From the NCBI GenBank assembly GCA_022823145.1, contig JAJDXS010000007.1:1-64000 (forward strand): a stretch of 64,000 bases of DNA, read 5' to 3'. The first letter of the stretch is position 1; each line of letters begins with the position of its first letter. This document shows positions 1 through 8,204 of this stretch, piece after piece. Source of the stretch: Gemmatimonadota bacterium. Its GTDB lineage: Bacteria > Gemmatimonadota > Gemmatimonadetes > Longimicrobiales > Gaopeijiaceae. The notes beneath the pieces were generated by a model. That model had not been told where the DNA came from, made no database searches, and saw only the letters and a list, made by a program, of their open reading frames with translations. The position numbers and the translations under genes are program-made.

Positions 1-128
1 CGCTTCGTCAGCGCGTCCAGCAGTCCGCCGCCGCCCATGATCTCTTCCGGACTGCGGCCCTCCATGAGGCTGTCGAGAAGCTCGTTCACCTCCCGCTCGG
101 TCGCATCCTTCTTCTTCTTCCCGGCCAT
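1..128 (-). CDS. IS256-family transposase, N-terminal fragment (runs off left edge)
   Basis: Only the first 42 or so codons are present. The translation starts MAGKKKKDATEREVN, continues through a helix and ends SPEEIMGGGGLLDALTKR. That charged N-terminus and the G-LLDALTKR stretch are typical of IS256/Mutator-type DDE transposases. The ATG at 128 is supported by a strong Shine-Dalgarno (AGGAGGAG) six or so bases upstream. The DDE catalytic residues lie outside the window, so activity cannot be judged. Confidence 0.7.
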   Translation of the reverse strand, partial: MAGKKKKDATEREVNELLDSLMEGRSPEEIMGGGGLLDALTK

Positions 129-178
129 GGTCTCCTCCTGCTTCCAGAGTCTACTCCATGGCCATTTACACAGAAATC
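1..178 (-). mobile_element. End of an IS256-family insertion sequence (cut by window edge)
   Basis: The element is read on the minus strand. Its inside end carries the transposase start at 128. Its outer end is placed near 178, where the minus strand begins GATTTCTGTGTAAATGG, a tip resembling those of IS256-family elements. To the right the sequence immediately becomes a different transposase-like gene, whose reading frame runs into this tip and stops there. The exact boundary and target duplication cannot be fixed because the other end lies outside the window. Confidence 0.6.
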
Positions 179-435
179 AGCACACTCCCGTGCTGTCGGA
201 TGAGGCGGGTGACCTGGGCGCGCGAAAGGCCCGTCACCTTCTCGACGAACCGCTTCACCAGGCCCTTGTCGGGCTTCCCGAGGCCGTGGTACTCGAAGCG
301 GACCAGCGTGCGGCGGACGAAGACGTAGGCGGAAGTGCGGTCGGTGATCTGGAAATCGGCCGGTTCGTTGCCCTCAAGGAAGGCGTGCATCCGGTCGAGC
401 GTCCGGATCCGTTCGGTGCGAAGTGTCACGATCAT
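166..435 (-). pseudogene. IS481-like integrase/transposase N-terminus, truncated by the IS256 insertion
   Basis: The translation (89 codons) begins MIVTLRTERIRTLDRMHAFL and contains VRRTLVRFEYHGLGKPDKG and VEKVTGLSRAQVTRLIRQ. These match the helix-turn-helix N-terminal region of IS481-type rve integrases, which normally continue for about 200 more residues into a DDE domain. Here the frame enters the IS256-like tip and stops at the TAA at 166-168, so the last three residues are encoded by the inserted element. I read this as a gene disrupted by IS insertion. Family recognition is from memory of conserved motifs; the truncation is seen directly. Confidence 0.6.
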
Positions 436-461
436 CCTCCAATGATCTCTTCGCCCCGGCC

Positions 462-518
462 TTCAGGCTCACTCCCCGCTGGAAACCGGCCCCGCGTTCA
501 GGCTCATTTCCCGTTGGA
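462..518. repeat. Two direct repeats of 22 bp at 35-bp spacing
   Basis: The copies lie at 462-483 and 497-518, both begin TTCAGGCTCA and end TGGA, and differ at only three positions, all C/T. They sit between the divergently read IS481-like remnant and the tyrosine recombinase gene. Subterminal transposase sites, arm-type integrase sites or an operator are all possible; nothing in the sequence decides between them. Confidence 0.6.
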
Positions 519-604
519 CAAGACTCGCACTGGTCAAGCCGCCTTCGTCCAGCGAGATTCCGTTGCGCAGATCGTGCAGTCCATCAATCGAGAGGAATCG
601 AACG

Positions 605-1762
605 ATGGCACGCACGAAACGAAGTCGGCGCTCGTACAGCGCCGGCGAATGGGGCCGGAACCGGGTGAGGGTGTTCACCGATCCCAAGACCGGCCTTTAC
701 CAGATGGAGTGGCGCGAGAACGGGCGCAGGCTGAGCCGGTCGCTGGGGCACCGTAACTGGACTCGGGCGAAGAAGCAGGCCGACGAGGCCGCTGCGGGCT
801 TCGAGGTGCATCAGCTCAACGGCAAAACCGATCCCGAGCCGCTCACGCTGGGAAGGCTTTTTGAAATCTACGGGGAGGAGGTAACGCCGACCAAGGCCGA
901 CAGATCGCGGCGATACGACCGGGTTGCGATGAGGATGTTCCTCGGGTTCTTCGGTAAGGACCGCGATCCGGCGACCCTGTCGCAGCGCGACTGGGATCGC
1001 TTCATCCGGGAGCGGAGGACTGGCAAGGTTGGACCCAGCGGCAAACCGGTGTCCGACCGGACCGTCGAGTTCGACTTGAGATTCCTGATCGCCGTCCTCA
1101 ACTGGGCGTCGAAGTCCCGGGACGAGAACGGGAAGCTCCTTCTCGCCTCGAATCCGCTGAGGGGCTTGAAGACGCCCAAGGAGAAGAACCCCACCCGAGT
1201 CGTCCTTTCCGACGAAGAGTACGGAGCGTTGCTCGGGGTCTCCCGGCGGGTCGACTGGCGGTTCCATGTCGCGCTTGTGCTCGCACACGAGACCGGACAC
1301 AGAATCGGCGCGATCCGCCACCTCAGATGGGCGGATATCGACTTCGAGGACAGGACCATCGTGTGGCGGGCGGAGCATGAGAAGACGGGCTACGAGCACG
1401 TCACTCCGATGACCGACGAGGCCATCGTTGCCTTGGAAGAGGCTGCGCAACGCGGGCATCCCGACGCCGGGGACTCTCCGGTGTTGCCTGCTCCCAGGGA
1501 CGCCTCGCGGTGCGCGGGCATATCGGCGGTCCGGTACTGGTGGGACAGTGCCCAAGTGCTTGCGGGGCTAGAACCCAGACGCGGGAGGGGCTGGCATTCG
1601 CTGAGGCGAAAGTTCGCATCCGACCTCATGGCTCTTCCGCTGAAGGTGCTTTGCGAGCTCGGTGGCTGGAAGGAGGCCCAGACGGTGCTGCGCTGCTATC
1701 AACAGGCCGACGCTGGACAGCTCAGGAAGGCGTTGGAGAGCCGCCCGAGAGTTCGCGCCTGA
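605..1762 (+). CDS. Tyrosine recombinase / phage-type integrase
   Basis: A site-specific recombinase of 385 aa. The start at 605 (MARTKRSRRSYSAGEW) is preferred over an in-frame start 14 codons upstream because it opens with the basic N-terminal segment. Residues 1-75 form a small N-terminal region, about 80-175 the SAM-like core-binding domain, and about 200-385 the catalytic domain. Visible catalytic residues are R233 in HETGHRIGAIRHLRW, H331 and R334 in WHSLRRKF, W355 in GGWK at the usual His/Trp position, and Y365 in RCYQQ, so it looks intact. It points toward a rhodanese gene broken about 90 bp downstream, consistent with an integrase at the edge of an integrated island. Its partner attachment site is not identifiable here. 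Confidence 0.85.
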   Translation: MARTKRSRRSYSAGEWGRNRVRVFTDPKTGLYQMEWRENGRRLSRSLGHRNWTRAKKQADEAAAGFEVHQLNGKTDPEPLTLGRLFEIYGEEVTPTKADRSRRYDRVAMRMFLGFFGKDRDPATLSQRDWDRFIRERRTGKVGPSGKPVSDRTVEFDLRFLIAVLNWASKSRDENGKLLLASNPLRGLKTPKEKNPTRVVLSDEEYGALLGVSRRVDWRFHVALVLAHETGHRIGAIRHLRWADIDFEDRTIVWRAEHEKTGYEHVTPMTDEAIVALEEAAQRGHPDAGDSPVLPAPRDASRCAGISAVRYWWDSAQVLAGLEPRRGRGWHSLRRKFASDLMALPLKVLCELGGWKEAQTVLRCYQQADAGQLRKALESRPRVRA

Positions 1763-1826
1763 CCCAAGGCGTTCGGCGGGAATCGAAAAGCGGGAATTAG
1801 GGGTAGGAGTCCCGTAAGCTCAATCG

Positions 1827-2090
1827 TCACAGTAAGATGTGAGCCCGATAGCTTCCGCCGCAGTAGCAGACGTACAGCCTGGCCTTGTCGAGCGCTTCCG
1901 TGGTCTCGGCGCTGATCTCGCGGTGGGGGAGGTTGATGGCTCCGGGAATGTGTTCGCGCGCGTAGGCTTCGGCGGACCGGCCGTCGACCACGACCACCGG
2001 CTCGTTGCGGTTGAGGGCTTCGTAGACATCCCACGAGTCGGTCTCGAAGGCCAGCTTCTGCTTGTAATGGTTGAGCTGATCGATGTTCAC
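1827..2090 (-). pseudogene. Rhodanese-domain protein lacking its C-terminal half
   Basis: The translation (87 codons from GTG at 2090) has a rhodanese N-terminal half: a helix (YKQKLAFETDSWDVYEAL), VVVVDGRSAEAYAREHIPGAINLPHREI, and the strand LYVCYCGG leading to the active-site loop. After CYCGG the similarity ends abruptly and a stop follows eight residues later, so the catalytic-cysteine loop and the last two helices are missing. Rhodaneses of this kind are normally about 130-150 aa. The breakpoint near 1850 lies about 90 bp beyond the integrase stop, so integration of the neighbouring island, or a deletion at its edge, is the simplest explanation. It is probably non-functional. Confidence 0.7.
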
Positions 2091-2272
2091 GGCGTATCCG
2101 GGCGGGTGTGATCGGGTGGACCGGGGCTGACGCGCCGAAATCTACATGGATCTTGACAACGGGGCAGGCGCCGCCCCGACTATCCTGCGGGCGGTCTCGG
2201 TCCCGGGATGCGTGGAGCTCCCCGGCCGCCCGGTTGATACCGCGATCGCTCAGCCCCGAGAGGATTTCGTCC

Positions 2273-4033
2273 ATGGCATCCGAGCCAGGCAAGGCCGCAC
2301 ACGGCGTCCGCTACGAACCCGACGAGAGGCCGCCCTGGCCGCTGGCCGCGGGGTTGGCGCTACAGTACTCGGTGCTGGCGATCGGGGGTGTGGTGCTCAC
2401 CGTCGCGATCGTACTGCGCAGCGCGGAAAGCAGCGCAGGGTACCTGGCCTGGGGGGCTTTCGGTGCGCTCCTGGTAAGCGGTGTGGCCACCGTTCTTCAG
2501 GCGCGGCGCGTGGGACGGCTGGGGTCCGGATACGTGTTGATGATGGGCACGTCGGGCGCGTTCATCGCGGTGTCGGTGGCGGCGCTCCAACAGGGGGGAC
2601 CGGGGCTGCTCGCCACGCTGATCATCGTGTCCTCGCTCTTCCAGTTCCTGCTTGCGGGGCGGCTGGCGATTCTGCGGCGGATCCTGACGCCGACGGTGGC
2701 GGGCACCGTGATCATGCTGATCGCGGTCAACGTGATGCCGTTCCTCTTCGACTTCATGGACAACGTGCCCGAGGGGAGCGCGCCGCTGGCGGCGCCCGTC
2801 ACCGTGATGGCGACGCTGGTGGTGACGCTGGCGGTGATGCTGAAGTTCAGTGGCCCGGTGCGTCTGTGGGGCCCGCTGATCGGGATCGTCGCGGGGGTCG
2901 CGGCGGCGTCGTTCTTCGGGCTGCTGGACGGCGGACCGGTCCGCGAGGCCATGTGGGTCGGCGTTCCGCTCGCGGACTGGCCGGGGCTGGGGTTCGACTT
3001 CGGGCCGGCGTTCTGGGCGATCCTCCCAGCGTACACCTTCGTGACGCTGGTGGGGGCGATCGAGACGATCGGGGACGCGGTGGGCATCCAGAAGGTCTCG
3101 TGGCGCGAGCGTCGCGCAACCGACTACCGGGCGGTGCAGGGGGCCGTGGCTGCCGACGGGTTCGGCAACCTGCTCTCGGGGCTCTTCGCCACGGTGCCCA
3201 ACACGACCTACTCGAGCAGCGTCTCGGTCGTCGAGATCACCGGGATCGCGTCGCGGCGGGTGGGGGTGTGCATCGGCGTGATCTTCTGCGTCCTCGCCTT
3301 CCTGCCGAAGGTGACGCAGGTGCTTCTGGTGATCCCGGATCCGGTGCTCGGTGCGTACGCCATGGTGATCATCGCCGTGCTGTTCATGCTGGGTACCAGG
3401 ATCGTACTGCAGGATGGCATGGACTACCGCAAGGCCACGGTGGTCGGCTTCTCGTTCTGGGTCGGCGTCGGCTGCCAGAGCGGCCAGATCCCCACCGACG
3501 GGCTGGCCCCCTTCCTGCAGCAGCTGCTCAGCAACGGGATGACGTCGGGAGGGCTGACCGCGCTGGTTCTGACCGCGTTCATGGAGCTGACGGGGCCCAG
3601 GCGCATGCGCATGCAGACGGAGCTGCAGGTGGAGTCGCTGCCGAAGATTCACGGGTTCCTGGAGGACTTTGCCGGGCGCCGCGGGTTGGGTAGCGGGATG
3701 GCGAACCGGCTGGCGCACGCGGCCGAGGAGACACTGTTGCTGCTGATCGGTGAGGCGGAGGGGGGCGAGGCTGCCGGTTCCGGCCATCGCCGGCTGCGGC
3801 TCACCGCGCGGACCGAGTCGGGGGGCGCGGAGCTGGAGTTCCTGGCCGCGGGCGGCGAGGGCAACATCGAGGATCATCTGGCCGTGGTCGGTACGCACGC
3901 CGTCGACGCGGCCGAGGAGCACGAGTTCTCTCTTCGGCTGCTGCGGCACCTGGCGACCTCGGTGCAGCACCACAAATACGAGGACATCGATGTGGTGACG
4001 GTGCGGGTGGATCCTGGGGGCGTGACGGCGTAG
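2273..4033 (+). CDS. NCS2-family permease with C-terminal GHKL/RsbW-like domain (copy 1)
   Basis: A predicted inner-membrane transporter of 586 aa. The start at 2273 (MASEPGKAAHGVRYEPDERP) has a GAGAGGA Shine-Dalgarno eight bases upstream. Residues about 20-440 hold 12-14 hydrophobic segments of the nucleobase/ascorbate (NCS2, UraA/UapA) fold, including the helix-8 region FVTLVGAIETIGDAVG and the stretch VPNTTYSSSVSVVEITG. That stretch replaces the usual NAT signature (Q/E-N-x-G), so the substrate may not be a nucleobase. Residues about 470-580 (MANRLAHAAEETLLLLIGEA, GGAELEFLAAGGEGNIED, FSLRLLRHLATSV) look like an RsbW-type GHKL ATPase domain with degenerate N and G1 boxes. Full-length NCS2 proteins are usually 430-500 aa, so the tail is an extra domain. 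The gene lies upstream of an aminotransferase and a second copy of itself. Confidence 0.8.
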   Translation: MASEPGKAAHGVRYEPDERPPWPLAAGLALQYSVLAIGGVVLTVAIVLRSAESSAGYLAWGAFGALLVSGVATVLQARRVGRLGSGYVLMMGTSGAFIAVSVAALQQGGPGLLATLIIVSSLFQFLLAGRLAILRRILTPTVAGTVIMLIAVNVMPFLFDFMDNVPEGSAPLAAPVTVMATLVVTLAVMLKFSGPVRLWGPLIGIVAGVAAASFFGLLDGGPVREAMWVGVPLADWPGLGFDFGPAFWAILPAYTFVTLVGAIETIGDAVGIQKVSWRERRATDYRAVQGAVAADGFGNLLSGLFATVPNTTYSSSVSVVEITGIASRRVGVCIGVIFCVLAFLPKVTQVLLVIPDPVLGAYAMVIIAVLFMLGTRIVLQDGMDYRKATVVGFSFWVGVGCQSGQIPTDGLAPFLQQLLSNGMTSGGLTALVLTAFMELTGPRRMRMQTELQVESLPKIHGFLEDFAGRRGLGSGMANRLAHAAEETLLLLIGEAEGGEAAGSGHRRLRLTARTESGGAELEFLAAGGEGNIEDHLAVVGTHAVDAAEEHEFSLRLLRHLATSVQHHKYEDIDVVTVRVDPGGVTA

Positions 4034-4040
4034 CTCGGGG

Positions 4041-4062
4041 CCCGGGGCGCCCTGTCCCCGGG
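4041..4062 (+). terminator. Stem-loop after permease copy 1
   Basis: A perfect 7-bp inverted repeat (CCCGGGG at 4041-4047, CCCCGGG at 4056-4062) with an 8-nt loop starts 7 nt after the permease stop codon. There is no T-tract, so it may be a weak or attenuating terminator rather than a classical one. The next gene starts only 36 nt later on the same strand. Confidence 0.4.
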
Positions 4063-4098
4063 TTGCGATGCGCGCCGGTCGGCACCGATTATCCCACC

Positions 4099-5421
4099 AT
4101 GACTCCGGTAATGGCGCCAACCCTGGAGGACCTCGCAGCCGAGGCGGCTGCCCGGTACACCGCGGCGAATCCGCTGAGCCAGGCCAGCTTCGAGCGGTCG
4201 ACGGGCTTCCTGCCCGGGGCCGACACCCGCACGGTTAACCACTACGCGCCCTTCCCGGTGACGATCGTGCGGGGCGAGGGCGCGCGGCTCCACGACCTCG
4301 ACGGGCACGAGTACGTCGACTTCCTGAACGACCACACGGCCGGCCTCTACGGGCACTCGAACCCGGTCATCCAGGCCGCGATCGCCGCGGCCGCGCGGAA
4401 AGGACTCACGCTCGGCGGCCCGACCCCGAACCAGCAGGAGTTTGCGGAGCTGATCTGCGGGCGCTTTCCTTCGGTCGAACGCGTGAGGTTCACGAACTCG
4501 GGGACGGAGGCGAACCTGATGGCGGCGAGCCTCGCACGCGCCGTCACCGGACGCGACGGCGTGCTCGTTTTCGACGGTGGATACCACGGCGGGCCCCTGA
4601 GCTTCACGGGCACGGATCGGCGCCTCAACATTCCGTTCCCGTGGACCGTCTGCGACTACAACGACGCGGAGTCGGCGCAGTCCCTGATCGGGGAACTCGC
4701 GGGCCAACTCGCGTGCGTGCTCGTCGAGCCCATGCTCGGAGGCGGCGGGTGTATCCCCGGAACGCACGCATTTCTCGGCGCGCTCCGGGACGCGACGGAG
4801 CGGAGCGGCGCGATGCTCATCTTCGACGAGGTGCAGACTTCGCGCCTCGCGCCCGGCGGACTGCAGCAGGTGCTCGGCATCCGCGCCGACCTCACGACCT
4901 TCGGCAAATACCTGGGGGGCGGTGCCTCCTTCGGCGCGTTCGGCGGCCGAGCGGACCTCATGGACCGCTTCGACCCGCGCCGCCCGGATCACTTCAGCCA
5001 CCCGGGCACGCACAACAACAACGTTCTCTCGATGGCCGCGGGCCTTGCCGGGCTGCGAGATGTGCTCACGCCCGCAGCCGTGCGCGGTCTCAACCGTCGC
5101 GGCGACGCGTTGCGCGCTGCGCTGAACGCCGTCGCGGCGCGGTTCGATGCGCCCGCCCAGGTGACCGGCCGGGGGTCGATCATGAATGTGCACTTCCAGC
5201 GCGCGCCGATTCGCCGTCACGCCGACCTGGGCGCGACGCCCCAGGCCGCGCGCGATCTCTTCCACCTCGAGATGCTGCTCGCAGGGATCTGGATCGCCCG
5301 CCGCGGCTTCATCTCGGTTTCCCTCGCCCACGACGACGAGGACTGTGACAGGCTGGTCGCCGAGTTCGAGTCCTTCCTCCGGCGGCATTCGGCCGCGCTC
5401 GAGGGCCGACCGACGCCATGA
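4099..5421 (+). CDS. Class-III PLP aminotransferase, glutamate-1-semialdehyde aminomutase-like
   Basis: A soluble PLP enzyme of 440 aa from the start at 4099 (MTPVMAPTLEDL). The fold-type I class-III pattern is clear: substrate-channel motif FTNSGTEANLMAA (about 131-143), PLP aspartate D243 in IFDEVQTSR, Schiff-base lysine K270 in LTTFGKYLGGG, and a C-terminal segment FISVSLAHDDED. Closest in style to GSA-aminomutase-like 'aspartate aminotransferase family' proteins. It is unlikely to be housekeeping hemL, because it sits between two transporter paralogues rather than with heme genes. Its stop overlaps the next start (ATGA at 5418-5421), so it is translationally coupled to permease copy 2. 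A role in metabolising the substrate imported by the permeases is inference. Confidence 0.85.
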   Translation: MTPVMAPTLEDLAAEAAARYTAANPLSQASFERSTGFLPGADTRTVNHYAPFPVTIVRGEGARLHDLDGHEYVDFLNDHTAGLYGHSNPVIQAAIAAAARKGLTLGGPTPNQQEFAELICGRFPSVERVRFTNSGTEANLMAASLARAVTGRDGVLVFDGGYHGGPLSFTGTDRRLNIPFPWTVCDYNDAESAQSLIGELAGQLACVLVEPMLGGGGCIPGTHAFLGALRDATERSGAMLIFDEVQTSRLAPGGLQQVLGIRADLTTFGKYLGGGASFGAFGGRADLMDRFDPRRPDHFSHPGTHNNNVLSMAAGLAGLRDVLTPAAVRGLNRRGDALRAALNAVAARFDAPAQVTGRGSIMNVHFQRAPIRRHADLGATPQAARDLFHLEMLLAGIWIARRGFISVSLAHDDEDCDRLVAEFESFLRRHSAALEGRPTP

Positions 5422-7163
5422 CTGCTCGAGACACTCGCCAGGACCTTCGTTTCCAGGCCGACGAGACCCCCACATACCCGGTATCGTTCGGCCTCGCCTT
5501 CCAGTACGTCCTGCTCAACATCGCCGGGATCGTCATCACGGTGGCGATCGTGGTCCGCGCCGGGGGCGGCAGCGAGACCTACCTGACGTGGGCGGCGTTC
5601 GCGGTCCTGATCGTGTGCGGGATCTCGACGCTGATCCAGGCGAAGCGGATCGGCGGACGCATCGGGGCCGGGTACATCCTGCTCATGGGTACGTCCGGAG
5701 TCTTCATTGCGGTGTCCGTAGCGGCACTCGAACGGGGCGGTCCCGCGCTCCTGGCCACACTTATCGTGGCGTCGTCGCTCTTCCAGTTCCTGATCGCGTC
5801 ACGGCTGTCGCTGCTGAGGCGCGTCATCACGCCCACCGTGGCGGGCACGGTCATCATGCTGATCGCGGTCACGGTGATGCCGATCGGCTTCGACCTGCTC
5901 TTCCTGGCGCCCGAGGGCGCCGATCCGGCGGCAGCCCCGTTGACCGCGCTGGCGACCATCGTGATCACCATCGTGATCGTGCTGCGGGCGAGGGGAGCCC
6001 TGCGGCTTTGGGGTTCGGTGATCGGAGCCGTCGGAGGCTGTCTGGTCGCGGCCGGATACGGGATCTACGACATGGGCATCGTGTCCGAGGCGCAGTGGTT
6101 CGGGGTGCCGGCGGCCGGGTGGCCCGGGTTCGACCTGAGCCTGAGCCCCGCCTTCTGGGCGATGTTGCCGGCCTTCATCTTCGTCACGCTCGTCGGCGCC
6201 ATCGAGACCATCGGCGACGGGATGGCCATCCAGCGGGTGTCCTGGCGGAAGCGCCGGGCCACCGACTTCCGAGCGGTGCAGGGCGCGGTGGCGGCCGACG
6301 GAGTCGGCAACCTCCTCTCGGGGCTTCTCGCCACCGTTCCCAACACGACCTACTCGAACAGCGTCTCGATCGTCGAGATCACGGGAGTCGCAGCCCGTCG
6401 GGTGGGTGTCTGCATCGGGCTGATCTTCATCGCGCTCGCCTTCTTCCCCAAGGCGACCGCGGTACTGCTCGCGATCCCCAACCCGGTGGTCGGCGCCTAC
6501 ATCATCGTCCTGATCGCGATCCTCTTCGTGCTCGGCCTGGAGATGGTCACCCAGGACGGCATCGACTACCGGAAGGCCACGATCATCGGCGTGTCGTTCT
6601 GGATCGGGGCGGGTTTCCAGAGCGGCCAGATCCCCTCGGAGTACTTCAGCTGGGCCGGCCAGCTGCTCGAGAACGGAATGACCTCCGGCGGGCTGACCGC
6701 GATCCTGTTGTCGGCGTTCATGGAGCTGTCGGGGCCCAGACGCAGCCGCATCGAGACCACCCTTAACGTCGAGGCGCAGCCGAAGATCCAGGCGTTCATG
6801 GAGACATTCGGCGCACGCTCGGGCCTGAGCGAGGACCTGGTCCACCGGATGAGCCTCGCCGCGGAGGAGACGCTGCTGGTCCTCCTCAACGAGATGACCG
6901 AGGACGACACCCTGGGAACGCGCCGCCTGCGGGTGACGGCCCGGGCCGAGGGAGGCGGTGCCGAACTCGAGTTCCTCGCGGCCGCGGGGGAAGGCAACAT
7001 AGAGGATCGAATGGCCTTCATCGGCGGAAGCGCGACCGAGGTGCCCGTCGAACAGGACTTCTCGATCCGCCTCCTGCGGCACATCGCCACCTCGGTGCGG
7101 CACCAGAAGTACCACGATACGGATATCGTGACGGTGCGGGTGGACCCGGTCGGGGCCGCATGA
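5418..7163 (+). CDS. NCS2-family permease with C-terminal GHKL/RsbW-like domain (copy 2)
   Basis: 581 aa, clearly paralogous to the gene at 2273 along its full length, with the same N-terminus (QADETPTYPVSFGLAFQYVLLNIAG), the same VPNTTYSNSVSIVEITG stretch in place of the NAT signature, and the same soluble tail. In the tail, SEDLVHRMSLAAEETLLVLL, GGAELEFLAAAGEGNIED and FSIRLLRHIATSV repeat the pattern of copy 1. The motif LIPSEYFSWAGQLLENGMTSGG-type region marks the last transmembrane pair. The start codon lies in the aminotransferase stop (ATGA), and its own stop overlaps the next gene in the same way, so three proteins are probably made from one message. Adjacent duplication followed by divergence is the simplest history. 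Confidence 0.82.
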   Translation: MTARDTRQDLRFQADETPTYPVSFGLAFQYVLLNIAGIVITVAIVVRAGGGSETYLTWAAFAVLIVCGISTLIQAKRIGGRIGAGYILLMGTSGVFIAVSVAALERGGPALLATLIVASSLFQFLIASRLSLLRRVITPTVAGTVIMLIAVTVMPIGFDLLFLAPEGADPAAAPLTALATIVITIVIVLRARGALRLWGSVIGAVGGCLVAAGYGIYDMGIVSEAQWFGVPAAGWPGFDLSLSPAFWAMLPAFIFVTLVGAIETIGDGMAIQRVSWRKRRATDFRAVQGAVAADGVGNLLSGLLATVPNTTYSNSVSIVEITGVAARRVGVCIGLIFIALAFFPKATAVLLAIPNPVVGAYIIVLIAILFVLGLEMVTQDGIDYRKATIIGVSFWIGAGFQSGQIPSEYFSWAGQLLENGMTSGGLTAILLSAFMELSGPRRSRIETTLNVEAQPKIQAFMETFGARSGLSEDLVHRMSLAAEETLLVLLNEMTEDDTLGTRRLRVTARAEGGGAELEFLAAAGEGNIEDRMAFIGGSATEVPVEQDFSIRLLRHIATSVRHQKYHDTDIVTVRVDPVGAA

Positions 7164-8131
7164 GCGACGCGGGCGCCCCGCACCCCGACGCCGGAACCGC
7201 CGCCTACGGTGGCCCCAACTGGTCGGCGCGCCACGCCTCCCTGTCCGACGAGATCGGCTCCGTCTGGGCCCGCTGCGGCATCGACAGCGAATACGCACCC
7301 CTGCGGACGGTAATCCTGCACCGACCCGGCCCGGAACTCTTCGGCCTCGCCGACCCCGACGAGCACCTGCTGCTCGACACGCCGGACCCCGCGCGCGCAA
7401 CCGCTCAGCACGATGCCCTGGCCGATGCCTATCGCGCCAGCGGCGTCGAGGTCGTGTATGTCGACCCGGGCAAGCCGCGTCCCAACCAGATGTTCTGCGC
7501 CGACCTTTTCGTGATGACTCCCTCCGGCGCCGTCGTGGGCCGCCCGGCATCGACCGTGCGCGCCGGCGAAGAGCGCTGGGTCGCCCGCCGCCTTGCCGAC
7601 CGCGGCGTGCCGATCCTCCGCAGCGTCGGAGGCCACGGCACCTTCGAAGGCGCCGACCTCTGCTGGCTGTCCCCGGGGGTGGCGATGATCGGCCGCGGAC
7701 TCCGCACCAACGCGGAGGGCGCCGCGCAGGTGGCAGCAACCCTCGCCGAGATCGGGGTGGAGACGCACGTGGTCGACCTCCCCCACACCTCCATGCATCT
7801 CATGGGCGAGGTGCGCTTCCCCGACCGCGACCTGGCCTTTGCACGCGCCGGCCGCATCCCCTGGACCGCCCTCGAACTGCTCCGCACCCACGGCTATGAG
7901 GTCCGCTTCTTCCCCGACGACGGCGAAATGGTCCGCGACTTCGGCCACAACATCGTGACCCTCGGCCCCCGCCGCATCCTCATGCCCGAGCGCTGCCCGC
8001 AGACCCGCGCCGCCTACGAGGCCGCCGACGTGGAGTGCGTCACGGTCGAACTCGGCGAACTTCACAAGTGCGCGGGCGGAATCGGCTGCCTCAGCGGGGT
8101 CGTGACCCGGGACCGGGTTGCCGACGCGTGA
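7160..8131 (+). CDS. Amidinotransferase / arginine deiminase-superfamily hydrolase
   Basis: 323 aa, pentein fold. Typical features are the N-terminal substrate segment [16 protein letters not shown], the acid motif [12 protein letters not shown] (about 174-185), a histidine in [10 protein letters not shown] (about 213-222), and the catalytic cysteine in the C-terminal [11 protein letters not shown]. This set fits the guanidino-group modifying enzymes (arginine deiminase, dimethylarginine dimethylaminohydrolase, amidinotransferases), which attack the guanidinium carbon through a Cys thioester. Which guanidino substrate is used cannot be told from sequence. It overlaps permease copy 2 by 4 nt (ATGA at 7160-7163). 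Together with the upstream aminotransferase this suggests uptake and breakdown of a nitrogen-rich compound, which is inference. Confidence 0.8.
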   Translation: MSDAGAPHPDAGTAAYGGPNWSARHASLSDEIGSVWARCGIDSEYAPLRTVILHRPGPELFGLADPDEHLLLDTPDPARATAQHDALADAYRASGVEVVYVDPGKPRPNQMFCADLFVMTPSGAVVGRPASTVRAGEERWVARRLADRGVPILRSVGGHGTFEGADLCWLSPGVAMIGRGLRTNAEGAAQVAATLAEIGVETHVVDLPHTSMHLMGEVRFPDRDLAFARAGRIPWTALELLRTHGYEVRFFPDDGEMVRDFGHNIVTLGPRRILMPERCPQTRAAYEAADVECVTVELGELHKCAGGIGCLSGVVTRDRVADA

Positions 8132-8204
8132 CCGGCGGTGTCGGGCAGCGAGCGACGCACCGCAGCCCGGATCGAGACCGTCGGCTGACTCCGCCGCACC
8201 GTCG

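Noticed and set aside
2153-2186. TTGACA...TATCCT as the promoter of permease copy 1
   Set aside because: The spacing is 22 nt, too long for a convincing sigma-70 promoter; position is suitable but the evidence is weak.
1699-2292. Minus-strand frame covering the rhodanese region and integrase 3' end
   Set aside because: It reads in a different phase from the recognisable rhodanese and has no similarity pattern of its own.
2360-4120. Long open frame on the minus strand opposite permease copy 1
   Set aside because: His/Arg/Pro-rich translation with no domain pattern; it is the expected antisense shadow of a GC-rich gene. The same applies to other long antisense frames, such as 5799-7739 and 3874-5475.
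4099-5421. Housekeeping hemL
   Set aside because: It has the class-III fold, but the genomic context between transporter paralogues and lack of heme genes argue against glutamate-1-semialdehyde aminomutase as the physiological role.
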